64,000 nucleotides of DNA from Planctomycetaceae bacterium (GTDB lineage Bacteria > Planctomycetota > Planctomycetia > Pirellulales > Pirellulaceae), in contig JAHEBQ010000002.1 of the NCBI GenBank assembly GCA_024642205.1, positions 1 through 64,000 of the forward strand. The letters run 5' to 3'. This document shows positions 17,583 to 27,078 of this stretch, in pieces. Both the position numbers and the translations under genes were made by a program. A model generated the notes under the pieces. It was given only the letters and a program-made list of their open reading frames with translations, was not told the origin of the DNA and did no database searches. The first letter of the stretch is position 1; each line of letters begins with the position of its first letter.

Positions 17583-18746
17583 ATGGATGAAAACATTCTT
17601 AGATTCCGCGTCGGCATTTTTGTTGTCATCGCGATGTGCATTCTGGGAATCCTGATCTTCGTGTTCAGCGACGTGTGGGATCGGCAACACGTCGTTTACA
17701 TGTATCCAACCAAGGCACCGGGGGTAAAGAAAAACACGCCAATTCGCAAATACGGCATCCTGATCGGGCGAGTTCATTCAGTCACGCCGCGGGACGGTTT
17801 CGTTGAACTGGGTTTGGGAATCAACGACAAGGAAAAGATATATCAAAACGAAATGGTTTCCATCGGTTCGGAATCGATTCTTGGTGATGCCGGGATCGAA
17901 ATCCTGCCGTTAAGCAAGGAGGAACGTGGAGCCGAGGTAACAGAAGGGGGCGAATTGAAAAGATTTGAAATCAGGGATGACCCATTTTCGATGATTGTCG
18001 ATATGCAACCCAAGATCATTGAAATCATAGACGTCCTGAAAGATACAGGGGAATCTGTCACTGAAACCAGCAACAAGGTTGGTAAATTGACCACAAACCT
18101 CGACAACCTGTTTCAGGACGACCAGGGTCAACTTTCGACCGCATTGTCAGAGTTCCGCGAAACGAATCGTCTTGCGCAAGGGGCCCTTGAGAACTTCACC
18201 GCGATCTTTGAAGACGTGAATGAAATCGTTGGGGACCGGGATCTCAAAAGCCAAATCAAGCAGGCCCTGTTCGAAATTCTTCCGATCTTTATTGAGATCA
18301 AAGAGACGATCGCGAGAACAAAATTGACAATTGATCAATTTGGAACGATTCCCGAAGGCGTCAACAAGAGCATCGCCAACATCGAGGAAATAACCACGAA
18401 GTTGAACGATCCCGAGGTTTTAAGCCAGATTCAATCCAGCATCGAGAACGCGAACGCACTCTTCGTCCGGGCCAAGGAATTCGCGACGAAACTCAATGAA
18501 CTCGACTTCCAGAACGGCACCGTCGGAAAACTGCTTAACGATACTGAGATTCATGATGCGATCCTCGAATCGGCTCGTAACGTTGAATCGACGACTGCCA
18601 AGCTGGAACCGCTAATCAATGACTTGCGGATGTTTGCTGATGCGATCGCGCGAAACCCGGGAGCGATCGTGAAAGGCGCCATTCGCCGAGGCGGTGATGG
18701 CAATTACAAAGGAACGGCCGGTCGCGATGGGGGTCTCTACAAGTAG
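17583..18746 (+). CDS. mlaD: MlaD-type MCE domain substrate-binding protein
   Basis: The 387-residue protein is anchored by one N-terminal helix (VGIFVVIAMCILGILIFVFSDVW). It has one MCE domain (about 38-130, with TKAPGVKKNTPIRKYGILIGRV and GDAGIEI) and a long helical C-terminus (about 145-370) with heptad patterns. The last residues are Gly/Arg-rich. MCE proteins form hexameric rings in the periplasm that pass lipids between membranes; a long helical tail often builds a tunnel or needle. It follows mlaE and mlaF on the same strand, so the operon lacks MlaB and MlaC equivalents here. In E. coli MlaD the tail is short, so this one is closer to longer PqiB- or mycobacterial-like designs. Confidence 0.92.
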   Translation: MDENILRFRVGIFVVIAMCILGILIFVFSDVWDRQHVVYMYPTKAPGVKKNTPIRKYGILIGRVHSVTPRDGFVELGLGINDKEKIYQNEMVSIGSESILGDAGIEILPLSKEERGAEVTEGGELKRFEIRDDPFSMIVDMQPKIIEIIDVLKDTGESVTETSNKVGKLTTNLDNLFQDDQGQLSTALSEFRETNRLAQGALENFTAIFEDVNEIVGDRDLKSQIKQALFEILPIFIEIKETIARTKLTIDQFGTIPEGVNKSIANIEEITTKLNDPEVLSQIQSSIENANALFVRAKEFATKLNELDFQNGTVGKLLNDTEIHDAILESARNVESTTAKLEPLINDLRMFADAIARNPGAIVKGAIRRGGDGNYKGTAGRDGGLYK

Positions 18747-18916
18747 CGGCCGGGAACTCCTGGCAACCGTTTTTGACGCGGGTCGGTTCGATTCGCGACA
18801 ACAGCAATGGGTTCCGACATTTCCGGTTCCGGGCCGCACTTCTGGTAACTGGATCCATTGCATCACCCGCACGACTCAAACGAACCACCGCCGAAATGGC
18901 AATCCGGTTGGGGGAT

Positions 18917-19345
18917 TTACTGAATCGGCGCCGTGATGGTACCGCGCTGAACATTCATCCGCAGATCGTTGGCCCGATCGAGAAGCAAGTTCTCTTGAAC
19001 TTGCGTTTTGGGCTCCATCTGAAACTCCATCAAACGCTCGTCACGAATTTCCCGGGGCCAGAAGTTCTCGGTCACCAAACTGACCGGAAACGTCTCGTAC
19101 CAGGTCGGTTTGATACGTTGCTGGACTTTGATCGTCTTGTACCCGTCTTTCTCAAGCTGAATTTCTCGCGTTCCGTTGTAGGTCCATGGAACCGAAAGCG
19201 GAGTCAAGCCAATGGGCCGCCGATCGATACTTACAAACGCACCTTCGGGTTGGCTCCGAACGATAAAACGACGCTGCACACAGCCGGACAAACTGACCAG
19301 AATCAAACAGGCAATCAAGAGGTTCGCAATATTCTTGAAATTCAT
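18917..19345 (-). CDS. PEGA-domain lipoprotein
   Basis: The 142-residue protein begins with a lipoprotein signal: IANLLIACLILVSLSGC, with the lipobox LSGC. A PEGA domain follows (FIVRSQPEGAFVSIDRRPIGLTPLSVPWTYNG and the IQLEKDGYKT strand), then a short helical region. PEGA domains are small beta sandwiches thought to bind envelope surface components. The frame extends to 19366, but the Met at 19345 is directly before the charged n-region. It is convergent with the MCE operon (170 bp apart); a common envelope theme is plausible but not shown. Confidence 0.85.
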   Translation of the reverse strand: MNFKNIANLLIACLILVSLSGCVQRRFIVRSQPEGAFVSIDRRPIGLTPLSVPWTYNGTREIQLEKDGYKTIKVQQRIKPTWYETFPVSLVTENFWPREIRDERLMEFQMEPKTQVQENLLLDRANDLRMNVQRGTITAPIQ

Positions 19346-19721
19346 GACCACGCGTGACAGGACCAACGATTGAGATTATTGACGCAGCAAAATCCAAAAG
19401 GCCGGCGAACCAATTTGAAACTACCCCAATTTGAGCAGAAGCGACTTTACGGAATTCACCAGGATTCGGACGCGGCGGGAGTCTACAAATCGCTGGCGTT
19501 CACGAATAGTCCAAATTGGCGAATCGTCGTTTGGATCAACAATCTGAAGATGTTGGATCAGAACGACCTTTATCACTGCCGATGGAAAGTCACACATGAA
19601 CGGCCAAGACCAGAGTTTTCCTGTTTTGGCCATTCAATTCAGCTGATTCCCCGTTTTTTGATAAATGAATGCAGGTTAAGATAACAAGATTGCATGCACC
19701 GTTAACTCAGTTCGGAATTCT
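19346..19721. other. Divergent intergenic region, no gene seen
   Basis: This spacer of about 375 bp lies between the PEGA lipoprotein and the PP2C phosphatase, which point away from each other. Short frames here have no family resemblance and no clear promoter was found. Confidence 0.4.
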
Positions 19722-21026
19722 ATGAGTGAAAGCCTGTTAAATTGGGACGACTATATTCAGGTCGCTTCACTCAGTGATCTTGGCATGCGACGAGCAACCA
19801 ATCAGGACAATCTGTCCGTATCGCTTGCCAGCAGCATGGACCAATGGCGGCGCAAAGGCCATGTTTTTATCGTCGCTGACGGTATGGGGGCCCACGCCGC
19901 TGGTGAATTGGCTAGCAAGCTTGCGATCGACCATATTCCTCATCTGTACGCCAAGTACAACGGCAGTTCGGCGCCCGAGGAAATGAAAAAAGCGGTTCAG
20001 GACGCGAACAGCGAAATTCACCGCCGCGGTCAAGCGAACGAAGAGTTTCACAACATGGGCACAACCTGCAGTGTCCTCACGATTCTCCCGCAAGGCGCCG
20101 TGTGCGCTCACATCGGCGACAGCCGCATTTACCGCCTTACGCAAAACCGGATTGAACAACTCACGTTCGATCATAGCCTCGTCTGGGAAATGCGCGTTGC
20201 GGGGCAATTGACAGCTGAAGAAGAACGCATGGGCAAAGTCCCCAAGAACGTGATCACCCGATCGTTGGGGCCGTACTCAGAATGCAAAGTCGATCTGGAA
20301 GGTCCGTTCCCGATTCAGGTCGGTGATACCTTTTTGCTCTGCAGCGATGGCTTGACTGGCGTTGTTTCTGATACGGAAATCGGATCCATTCTGGCCAACA
20401 TGTCGCCGGACGAAGCGGTTTCGGTTTTGGTTGATTTGGCGAACCTGCGGGGTGGCCCCGACAACATCACCGTGATCATCGTCAAAATCGTGCACCCCAA
20501 CCTGGCAACCGAATCCAACGCCGAAGCCGGATTACTGAAAGTCAATTCCAGGAAAACAAAGTTCTCAGTGTCACCGATCGTGTGGGCAATTTTCGCTGGG
20601 TCGCTGTTTTTCACCGCCCTGTTCTACCTTACCGGAAGCTGGCAGACGTCGATTCTTACGGGTGTTGTTGCCGCTGGAAGTTTCATTTACCTGATGATCC
20701 GGCTGATCATGGGCTCCTTCAGTGGACAGCATGTCACCCCCGACAAACGATTTGGCAAAGGGCCGTACACGCGTTACGGATGCGCCTCAAGTGCCCAGTT
20801 TGCCAAGCAATTGGCGGACATGCTTCGCAAACTTCAGGAAGGCGCGCTGCGAGAAAACTGGTCCGTCGATTGGGTTCAACTCAAGGCCCTCACCAGTCAC
20901 GCCGAATCGGCAACCAAGAACCGTGACCACTCGACAGCGATTCGTTCCTACGGTCGTGCAGTGAGTTTCCTGATGGATCAGCTGAGAAATCAAACCGATG
21001 CCAGCAATTCATCGGTCGAACTGTAA
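19722..21026 (+). CDS. PP2C-type Ser/Thr protein phosphatase with membrane anchor
   Basis: It removes phosphate from Ser/Thr of proteins in the cytoplasm, typically opposing Hanks-type kinases. The N-terminal 245 residues carry all PP2C motifs: SDLGMRRATNQDN (metal-binding Asp30), VADGMGAHAAGE (Asp52), MGTTCSVL, HIGDSRIYRL, ITRSLG, LLCSDGLTGVVSD and GGPDNITVII. Two hydrophobic segments around 283-330 (IVWAIFAGSLFFTALFYLTG, ILTGVVAAGSFIYLMIRLI) anchor it. The last 100 residues form a cytosolic helical domain of unknown function. No kinase gene is adjacent. Confidence 0.92.
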   Translation: MSESLLNWDDYIQVASLSDLGMRRATNQDNLSVSLASSMDQWRRKGHVFIVADGMGAHAAGELASKLAIDHIPHLYAKYNGSSAPEEMKKAVQDANSEIHRRGQANEEFHNMGTTCSVLTILPQGAVCAHIGDSRIYRLTQNRIEQLTFDHSLVWEMRVAGQLTAEEERMGKVPKNVITRSLGPYSECKVDLEGPFPIQVGDTFLLCSDGLTGVVSDTEIGSILANMSPDEAVSVLVDLANLRGGPDNITVIIVKIVHPNLATESNAEAGLLKVNSRKTKFSVSPIVWAIFAGSLFFTALFYLTGSWQTSILTGVVAAGSFIYLMIRLIMGSFSGQHVTPDKRFGKGPYTRYGCASSAQFAKQLADMLRKLQEGALRENWSVDWVQLKALTSHAESATKNRDHSTAIRSYGRAVSFLMDQLRNQTDASNSSVEL

Positions 21027-21459
21027 CGCGGCCAAGTGCCCATTCTGGGAACACCGTGAACGGAAGTGAAAACCCAATAAAGCGAAATTCAGCGGTTCCA
21101 GTGAGGCAATCGGGCATGTCGCAGTCGCATCCCACAACCGTATATCTCTGGTCAGTGCATGTCCGACCAATCCGGGATTGACCACCGCAATGGAATCTCA
21201 AACTCCAGCGAGACCGGTCAATCCGGTTCGCAGGCGAGAAATTACCCGTTCGCCCCCACAATGGACCCTCCCAATTCAACGTGTTTTCGACCAGTTTGTC
21301 CTTCCCAAGTTCACGCCTGCCAGCACTTCCCGGCTCAACTGACATTGCCCGCTTGCCGACGACCCTGTAATTTTTGCCGCCCCCGAAAAAGCGAATCGGA
21401 TTCTTTAATCAAATTCTCTCGAATTTGACCGATGATCACTTTCGAAATTGGAGGTCGTA
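21027..21459. other. Intergenic region with a small inverted repeat
   Basis: This gap of 430 bp precedes the histidine kinase. It holds TCAAATTC-TCTC-GAATTTGA (21409-21428), 30 bp before the kinase start and similar to the repeat upstream of the cold-shock gene. No gene is seen. Confidence 0.45.
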
Positions 21460-23091
21460 TTGTTTGCTTTGCGGCGAATTCGTTCACAAATGTACTTTGG
21501 CGTGATCATGTTATTGATCATTGTTACGGTACTCTCTGCCGCCAGCCTTCAGGGCGTGATGAAGTTTCGCAAGTTGACCAAGAGTATTCGTGAACGTTCA
21601 ATGGAGCTTCCCCAGGCCGCCGAACTTGGCCTGCGAGTGAGCGAACTTCGCTCGACGTTGTGGCAGGTCAGCCACACCATCAATCGGATCGGTGACACGG
21701 ACTATCAGTCGCTCGTAGAAGACAAAAAGGCCAATCGTTTCGACCTGATCATGAAAATCCAGGCGGTCGAACGGGCATTGGAGGATTATGAACTTCAACT
21801 TCAAACCAGTAAAACGGCAGACCCCTGGATTGCCGAAAATTCCAGGGAACTGGATTTTGTGGTTGAGTTCAGAAGGCGACTCGACAAGATCAACGCCCGC
21901 GTGGCAAACAACAATACGCATAACTGGATGTTTGACCAATCGAAGATATTCGATCCGTTGGAGGTACAGCTTTCAAGCCTCCAGCGACTCGCAACCGAGA
22001 TACCCGTCTACATGCAGGAGCGGATGGATCTGTTTGCCCAAAATGCCAGAACTGAATACCACGCCTGGATGACGTTCAGCGTGTTCCTTGGGTGCGCGGC
22101 AATCGGCATGATCGGTTTCCTGATGGTTCGGTTCCGAGGCCGAATCATTCGTCCGCTGGAGACACTCGTCGAAGGTTCCCGCCAGGTTGCTGCTGGCAAT
22201 TACGACTATCGAATTGAACTCAACACCGATGACGAAGTTGCCGAATTGGCCGAAGCGCTCAATGCGATGACGTCAAATTTTCAGGCGATCAAGTCGGATT
22301 TGAACCGCCAGGTCCAGCAACGAACCAAAGAAGTCGTGCGCAGCGAAAAAATGGCCAGCGTCGGATTCCTCGCCGCTGGCGTGGCCCACGAAATCAACAA
22401 TCCGCTGGCGTCAATCGCCTGGTCGGCCGAATCCCTCGAGACCCGCATTTACGACATTCTCAATCCGACGGTCGGCATGGATCAGGAAACGATTGACTCC
22501 GAGATCGAGGACATGAAGAAATACTTGCGTCGAATCCAGGACGAAGCGTTTCGGTGCAAGGGAATTACTGCCGGCTTGCTCGATTTTTCGCGGATGGGTG
22601 ATGCTAAAAAAGCGTCAACCAACCTCTCCGAGATCATTGATTCGGTGATCGGGATGGTCAAGCCTTTGAGCAAGTACCGCGATCGAAACATCGAATTCAA
22701 AGCGGATAGTTCGATCGTTGTCGTCGTCAACGAACAGGAAATGAAGCAAGTTGTGTTGAATCTGATAACCAATGCTCTGGGAAGCCTGGAAGAATCTGGA
22801 ACCGTCAAAGTTGAACTCCTGAAAAATGCCGGAAACGCCGAGTTACGAGTGACCGATGACGGTTGCGGAATGACGGAAGAAGTCAGGCAGCATTTGTTTG
22901 AGCCTTTCTTTACTCGTCGTCGAGATGGTCAGGGTACCGGCCTGGGTCTCTCGATCACTTATCAGATCATTGAAGAACATGGTGGACGGATCAGCGCGGT
23001 CAGCGATGGCCCGGGTCAGGGTTCTGTGTTTACGGTTAGTTTGCCTTTGGTGAAGAATGAACAGATACAATTCGAAAAATCAGCAGCCTGA
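21460..23091 (+). CDS. Sensor histidine kinase (HAMP, HisKA, HATPase)
   Basis: The 543 residues contain TM1 (about 11-32), a mostly helical extracytoplasmic sensor (about 33-205), TM2 (about 206-225, FLGCAAIGMIGFLMV), and HAMP. The dimerisation helix has the phospho-acceptor His310 in VAHEINNPLAS, followed by HATPase_c with NLITNAL (N box), TDDGCGMT (G1) and GTGLGLSITY (G2). I place the start at the TTG at 21460, because GGAGG at 21450-21454 is spaced exactly for it; the frame opens at another TTG, 21448. The kinase overlaps the next gene by 35 bp, marking them as a two-component pair. The signal sensed is unknown. Confidence 0.93.
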   Translation: MFALRRIRSQMYFGVIMLLIIVTVLSAASLQGVMKFRKLTKSIRERSMELPQAAELGLRVSELRSTLWQVSHTINRIGDTDYQSLVEDKKANRFDLIMKIQAVERALEDYELQLQTSKTADPWIAENSRELDFVVEFRRRLDKINARVANNNTHNWMFDQSKIFDPLEVQLSSLQRLATEIPVYMQERMDLFAQNARTEYHAWMTFSVFLGCAAIGMIGFLMVRFRGRIIRPLETLVEGSRQVAAGNYDYRIELNTDDEVAELAEALNAMTSNFQAIKSDLNRQVQQRTKEVVRSEKMASVGFLAAGVAHEINNPLASIAWSAESLETRIYDILNPTVGMDQETIDSEIEDMKKYLRRIQDEAFRCKGITAGLLDFSRMGDAKKASTNLSEIIDSVIGMVKPLSKYRDRNIEFKADSSIVVVVNEQEMKQVVLNLITNALGSLEESGTVKVELLKNAGNAELRVTDDGCGMTEEVRQHLFEPFFTRRRDGQGTGLGLSITYQIIEEHGGRISAVSDGPGQGSVFTVSLPLVKNEQIQFEKSAA

Positions 23092-24487
23092 GAAAACAGC
23101 GAAAAAGTCGCCAAGCCAAAAATCGCTGAAAGTGATGTTTGCTGACGACGAGATTCACCTTCAGGAATTGATCGCCGCCGAACTGCCCCGCATGGGACAC
23201 TCGGTTACGGTTTGCCCGGACGGTTCCACGGCTGTCGCCGCAGTCGAAAAAGACACGTTTGACTGCATTATCGTGGATCTGGACATGCCCGGTCTCAATG
23301 GTATCGACGTGATCCGCCGAACCAAGGAAATTTCACCAACTACCGAGGCAATTGTGCTCACCGGAAAAGGTTCCACCGAAACTGCGATCGATGCGCTTCG
23401 GCTCGGAACATTTGAGTACCTGCAAAAACCCTGCAAACTCATTGACTTGAAATCGCTGCTCCAGCGTGTCGCCTTGCGCCGCGATTTGAACAACAAGATC
23501 TATGCACTCCAATTACGGTTGAATCGGGTTGAAGGCGAACCCACCATGATTGGTAACCACCGCTCGATGCAACGGGTCAAAGCGCTGATCCAGAAGGTTG
23601 CTCCGACCGGTTCGACCGTCATGGTCATCGGCGAAACAGGAACCGGAAAGGAACTCGTCGCCCGTGCCGTACACGACCAAAGTGACCGAGCCGACAAACC
23701 GTTTGTCGCCATCAATTGTGGCGCGTTGCCGGAAAACCTGATCGAAAGTGAGCTGTTTGGTCATCGCAAAGGTGCATTCACGGGCGCTGATGAACAGCGG
23801 CAAGGGTTGTTCGAAGTCGCCGATGGTGGAACGCTTTTTCTCGACGAGATTGGCGAACTGCCGAGGTCTACCCAGTCGACCCTGTTGCGGGTTCTCGAAA
23901 GTGGGGAAATCCGCCGGGTCGGCGACAACCAGCCATTCAAGGTCGACGTGAGAATCGTCTGTGCGACTCACCGTGATCTGAATAAAATGGTGGCCGAAGG
24001 CGAATTCCGCCAGGACTTGATGTACCGAATCAACACGTTTGAAATCCACTTGCCTCCCCTGCGCGACCGAATCGATGACATCGCCCAACTCGCACATCAT
24101 TTACTGGGGCGCCATCGTCCGGATTCGAATCCCGAAAACAGCACACTCGAAGAGGTATTCGACGCGTCGGCGATCAAGCTTCTTCAATCGCATCATTGGC
24201 CGGGAAATATCCGGGAACTGGCCAATGTGATTGAGCACGCCTCGATCCTGTGCGACGGTCCTCCCATTTCCGCGGCCGACTTGCCTCAGCATTTTGCTTC
24301 CGCGACGAAGTCCGGCATCTCCATGGCAGCCAATGGCAAGTCACTTCGCGAAATCGAAATGGCGACGATTCATGCAACGCTTGAAAAGTGCAACGGCAAC
24401 AAGACCGCAGCTGCCCAGCAGTTGGGAATTAGCCTGAAAACACTCTACAACAAACTCAACAGCGAAGTCATTAACAAGGCAGCATAA
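23057..24487 (+). CDS. Sigma-54-dependent response regulator, NtrC family
   Basis: This is the partner regulator of the upstream kinase. It activates sigma-54 promoters when phosphorylated. The 476 residues contain a receiver domain (about 25-140, acidic pair Asp30/Asp31, phospho-Asp74 in VDLDMPG, LTGKGS and the LQKP lysine), an AAA+ domain with Walker A GETGTGKE, the sigma-54 contact loop GAFTGA, Walker B GGTLFLDEIGELP and an arginine-finger region. It ends in a Fis-type helix-turn-helix (KTAAAQQLGISLKTLYNKL). An N-terminal Lys-rich tail of about 24 residues precedes the receiver. The target genes are not evident; no -24/-12 promoter was identified nearby. Confidence 0.94.
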   Translation: MNRYNSKNQQPEKTAKKSPSQKSLKVMFADDEIHLQELIAAELPRMGHSVTVCPDGSTAVAAVEKDTFDCIIVDLDMPGLNGIDVIRRTKEISPTTEAIVLTGKGSTETAIDALRLGTFEYLQKPCKLIDLKSLLQRVALRRDLNNKIYALQLRLNRVEGEPTMIGNHRSMQRVKALIQKVAPTGSTVMVIGETGTGKELVARAVHDQSDRADKPFVAINCGALPENLIESELFGHRKGAFTGADEQRQGLFEVADGGTLFLDEIGELPRSTQSTLLRVLESGEIRRVGDNQPFKVDVRIVCATHRDLNKMVAEGEFRQDLMYRINTFEIHLPPLRDRIDDIAQLAHHLLGRHRPDSNPENSTLEEVFDASAIKLLQSHHWPGNIRELANVIEHASILCDGPPISAADLPQHFASATKSGISMAANGKSLREIEMATIHATLEKCNGNKTAAAQQLGISLKTLYNKLNSEVINKAA

Positions 24488-25227
24488 TGATATCGCAAGC
24501 CTGTCCGAGGGAAATGGAAACAAGACGTACTGGTGCCGGGCGATTGGGCCAGTCGGAAATCGTCAGGCCAGGATCGCGGGCGACCGAAAGCTCGAGTCGG
24601 CAGTTTTTTGGCGTTGCCAAGTTACTGTGACATCCGGCGATTCGAATAAACAACAGCCTCGCGATGAATCGCCAGTCCACGATTGCCGTGTCAAAACGGC
24701 ACGGTCAAGGACCCTAGCAGAATCCAAGTGCCCTCCCCAGGGCAATGAGTGCAACCGCCAGGCATCCGCTACGAAAAAGTCGAACGGCAAAACTAGCCCG
24801 TGATTTTTCCGTTTCTTCTGAAATACTCATCTGTTTTCCCAACTTCGTTTCAAAGCCTGATTCGCTGAACCTCTTGTTCGGTCATTAATGCATGATCCGT
24901 GCCAACTTGCATTCCCGGCCAATTTTCCGCCAATCACATGTCACATTCTTGGCGAATCATCCGGAAAAACAACGTTTTGCAGAGGGATTGGGTTGCAATC
25001 GCCAGATTCCGGCCAGACCATCCGATGGTGAGTTTTGGCCTCCCTCGTTGGTCTTAACCCTCATTACGCATGGGTCAAAACAGGATTCACCTCGTCCCGG
25101 CAGGAACGGCAGGATCCCCGTCCATCGACCAACTCACACAAAAAACCGACAGAAATGACGCTGGATTCGCGGCGGTTGTGTCGTACGCCGTTTAGGATAG
25201 ACCGGGGTGTTTTTTTGTTAACGATCA
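24488..25227. other. 740-bp gene-free region
   Basis: Neither strand shows a frame with family resemblance, a signal peptide or a plausible start site, and no RNA gene or terminator hairpin could be recognised. It may hold regulatory sequence for the downstream amidohydrolase or decayed coding sequence. Confidence 0.4.
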
Positions 25228-26934
25228 ATGGATGATTCGATGCTGGTTTATTCTCGCGCAAGTTGCTTGTTCTGGTTTTCCTTTTTGGTTTGGGTCGTAC
25301 CGTTGCCGGCCCAAACACTGGTCCCGGGACCAGATCGCCGGCCTGACGAAGGCCTGGGACCGTTCCCCCAATTGGTCATCAAGAATTGCATCTTGATTGA
25401 CGGTACGGGAGCGCCACCAAGAGGCCCCGTCAATGTCTTGATCAGGGAGCATCGGATTGAAAGGATATTTTCGGGGGGTGTTCCGGAAGGCGTTGATCAT
25501 GTCGTCGACGCGACCGGGATGTATCTGCTTCCCGGGTTTATTGACATGCATGCGCATTGCGGAAGTTTGCAAAAAGCCCCCGAGGCCGAATATTGCTACA
25601 AGTTGTGGATGGCACATGGAGTCACGACCGTCCGAGGCGTGCCGCTGTACGGAAATAACGAGTGGGTGATCAAGGAACAGGAGCGTAGTGCAAAAAACGA
25701 AATCGTCGCGCCCCGAATCATCAACTATCAACGACCGCCAGAGACAATCCAAACGGAAGACGAAGCCAGGCAATGGGTTGAAGCTGCACCGGCGAAAGGT
25801 ATCGAGGGACTCAAGTTGGGCGCCTATCGCCCGGAAATCATGGGGGCGTTACTGCGGGAAGCCGAACGGTTGCGGCTGGGTTCCGTGGCCCATCTCGCCC
25901 AAACTGGCGTGGCCCAAATGAACGCCCTCGACGCGGCGAGGTTGGGGCTGGGAACCGTGACACACTACTACGGGCATTTCGAGGCGCTACTCAAAGATCA
26001 TTCGATTCAACCCTGGCCCGTCGAATTCAATTACGACAATGAACAGGATCGGTTTGGACAGGTCGCCCGGTTGTGGGACAAAATCCATGAACCCGGCAGC
26101 CCCGAATGGAATGCCTATCTTGAGGAACATCTGAAACTGGGAACGGTATTTGATCCAACGATGACCATCTATTCGGCGGGGCGGGACCTGATGCGTGCTC
26201 GTACCGCCGAATGGCACGACCAGTACACCCTGCCGTCATTGATGCAGTTTTTTGAACCGAGCCGGAAAAACCATGGCTCCTACTGGTTTGACTGGACGAC
26301 GGAAGACGAAGTTGCCTGGCGCAACTTTTATCATGTCTGGATGCAGCTGATCAACGATTACAAGAAAATGGGTGGCCGCGTTACCACAGGTGCCGACGCG
26401 GGATTTATTTACGACACTTACGGATTTGGTTATATCGAAGAACTCGAACTACTCCAGGAAGCCGGCTTCCATCCGTTGGAAGTAATTCAATGCGCAACGA
26501 TGAATGGCGCGAAAACCATTTTTGAACCGAAACGAAAGCCGATCGAGTTTGGGGTCATCCGACCCGGCCTGTATGCCGACATGTTCTTGATCGATCAAAA
26601 CCCATTGCAGAATTTCAAGGTCCTGTTCGGCAACGGGGCCGTTCGGCTCAATGACGAAACGGGTGAACCGGAACGAGTTGGCGGGATTCGCTGGACGATC
26701 AAAGATGGAGTAATTTACGACGCGAAACAGCTGCTCGCCGATGTCGCGAAAATGGTAGAAGACCAAAAGCAGTCGAAAATGGCCGAACCGGAATTGGCCC
26801 CGGAACAAGGCGATCCGAACGAAGCAGCCACAACAGCAACCGCCGCCAATCGGACAGAATCACCCCACCAATCGCCTTCCAACGATCCAACTGACAGGGC
26901 GGACGTCCTGCTTCCCTTTCCCAAGGACAAATAA
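25228..26934 (+). CDS. Exported amidohydrolase-family metal hydrolase
   Basis: The protein is 568 residues with a signal peptide (SCLFWFSFLVWVVPLPAQ). The amidohydrolase barrel has the first metal motif GFIDMHAHCG (around 104-113), TTVRGVP, a Lys-containing LKLGAYRPE, VAHLAQTG and VTHYYGH (second and third metal histidines), and TGADAGF with the active-site Asp. Then PGLYADMFLIDQNPL leads into the composite beta domain, as in imidazolonepropionase- and dipeptidase-like members. The C-terminal 60 residues are Glu/Ala/Thr-rich. The substrate could be a cyclic amide or dipeptide; it cannot be fixed here. A Met at 25240 is an equally good start. No cotranscribed partner is present. Confidence 0.85.
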   Translation: MDDSMLVYSRASCLFWFSFLVWVVPLPAQTLVPGPDRRPDEGLGPFPQLVIKNCILIDGTGAPPRGPVNVLIREHRIERIFSGGVPEGVDHVVDATGMYLLPGFIDMHAHCGSLQKAPEAEYCYKLWMAHGVTTVRGVPLYGNNEWVIKEQERSAKNEIVAPRIINYQRPPETIQTEDEARQWVEAAPAKGIEGLKLGAYRPEIMGALLREAERLRLGSVAHLAQTGVAQMNALDAARLGLGTVTHYYGHFEALLKDHSIQPWPVEFNYDNEQDRFGQVARLWDKIHEPGSPEWNAYLEEHLKLGTVFDPTMTIYSAGRDLMRARTAEWHDQYTLPSLMQFFEPSRKNHGSYWFDWTTEDEVAWRNFYHVWMQLINDYKKMGGRVTTGADAGFIYDTYGFGYIEELELLQEAGFHPLEVIQCATMNGAKTIFEPKRKPIEFGVIRPGLYADMFLIDQNPLQNFKVLFGNGAVRLNDETGEPERVGGIRWTIKDGVIYDAKQLLADVAKMVEDQKQSKMAEPELAPEQGDPNEAATTATAANRTESPHQSPSNDPTDRADVLLPFPKDK

Positions 26935-27005
26935 CGTCCCGCGGTACACCGAATCATCAGGAATCCCGCGCCCCGTGGAAGGTGGAGTTCAACTGCGATC
27001 AACGC

Positions 27006-27049
27006 TTGACAATCTCGGGCCGTACGCATACCGTACTATCACGGTGATA
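27006..27049 (+). promoter_or_regulatory. Promoter with palindromic GntR operator
   Basis: TTGACA (27006-27011) is a perfect -35; TACCGT at 27029-27034 follows at 17 bp. Overlapping the -10 and start region is the perfect palindrome TATCAC-G-GTGATA (27037-27049). An inverted pair CCGTAC/GTAC lies just before it. This is the pattern expected for autoregulation by the GntR protein encoded 30 bp downstream. Confidence 0.6.
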
Positions 27050-27078
27050 CAGATGCCGCCCTGAGTCGAGGTCAATCG

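Noticed and set aside
23513-24100. 195-residue ORF antisense to the sigma-54 activator
   Set aside because: It is a shadow of the AAA+ domain codons; no independent evidence.
24488-25227. Small RNA or gene in the 740-bp gap
   Set aside because: Neither a promoter-terminator pair nor a plausible frame could be found by eye.
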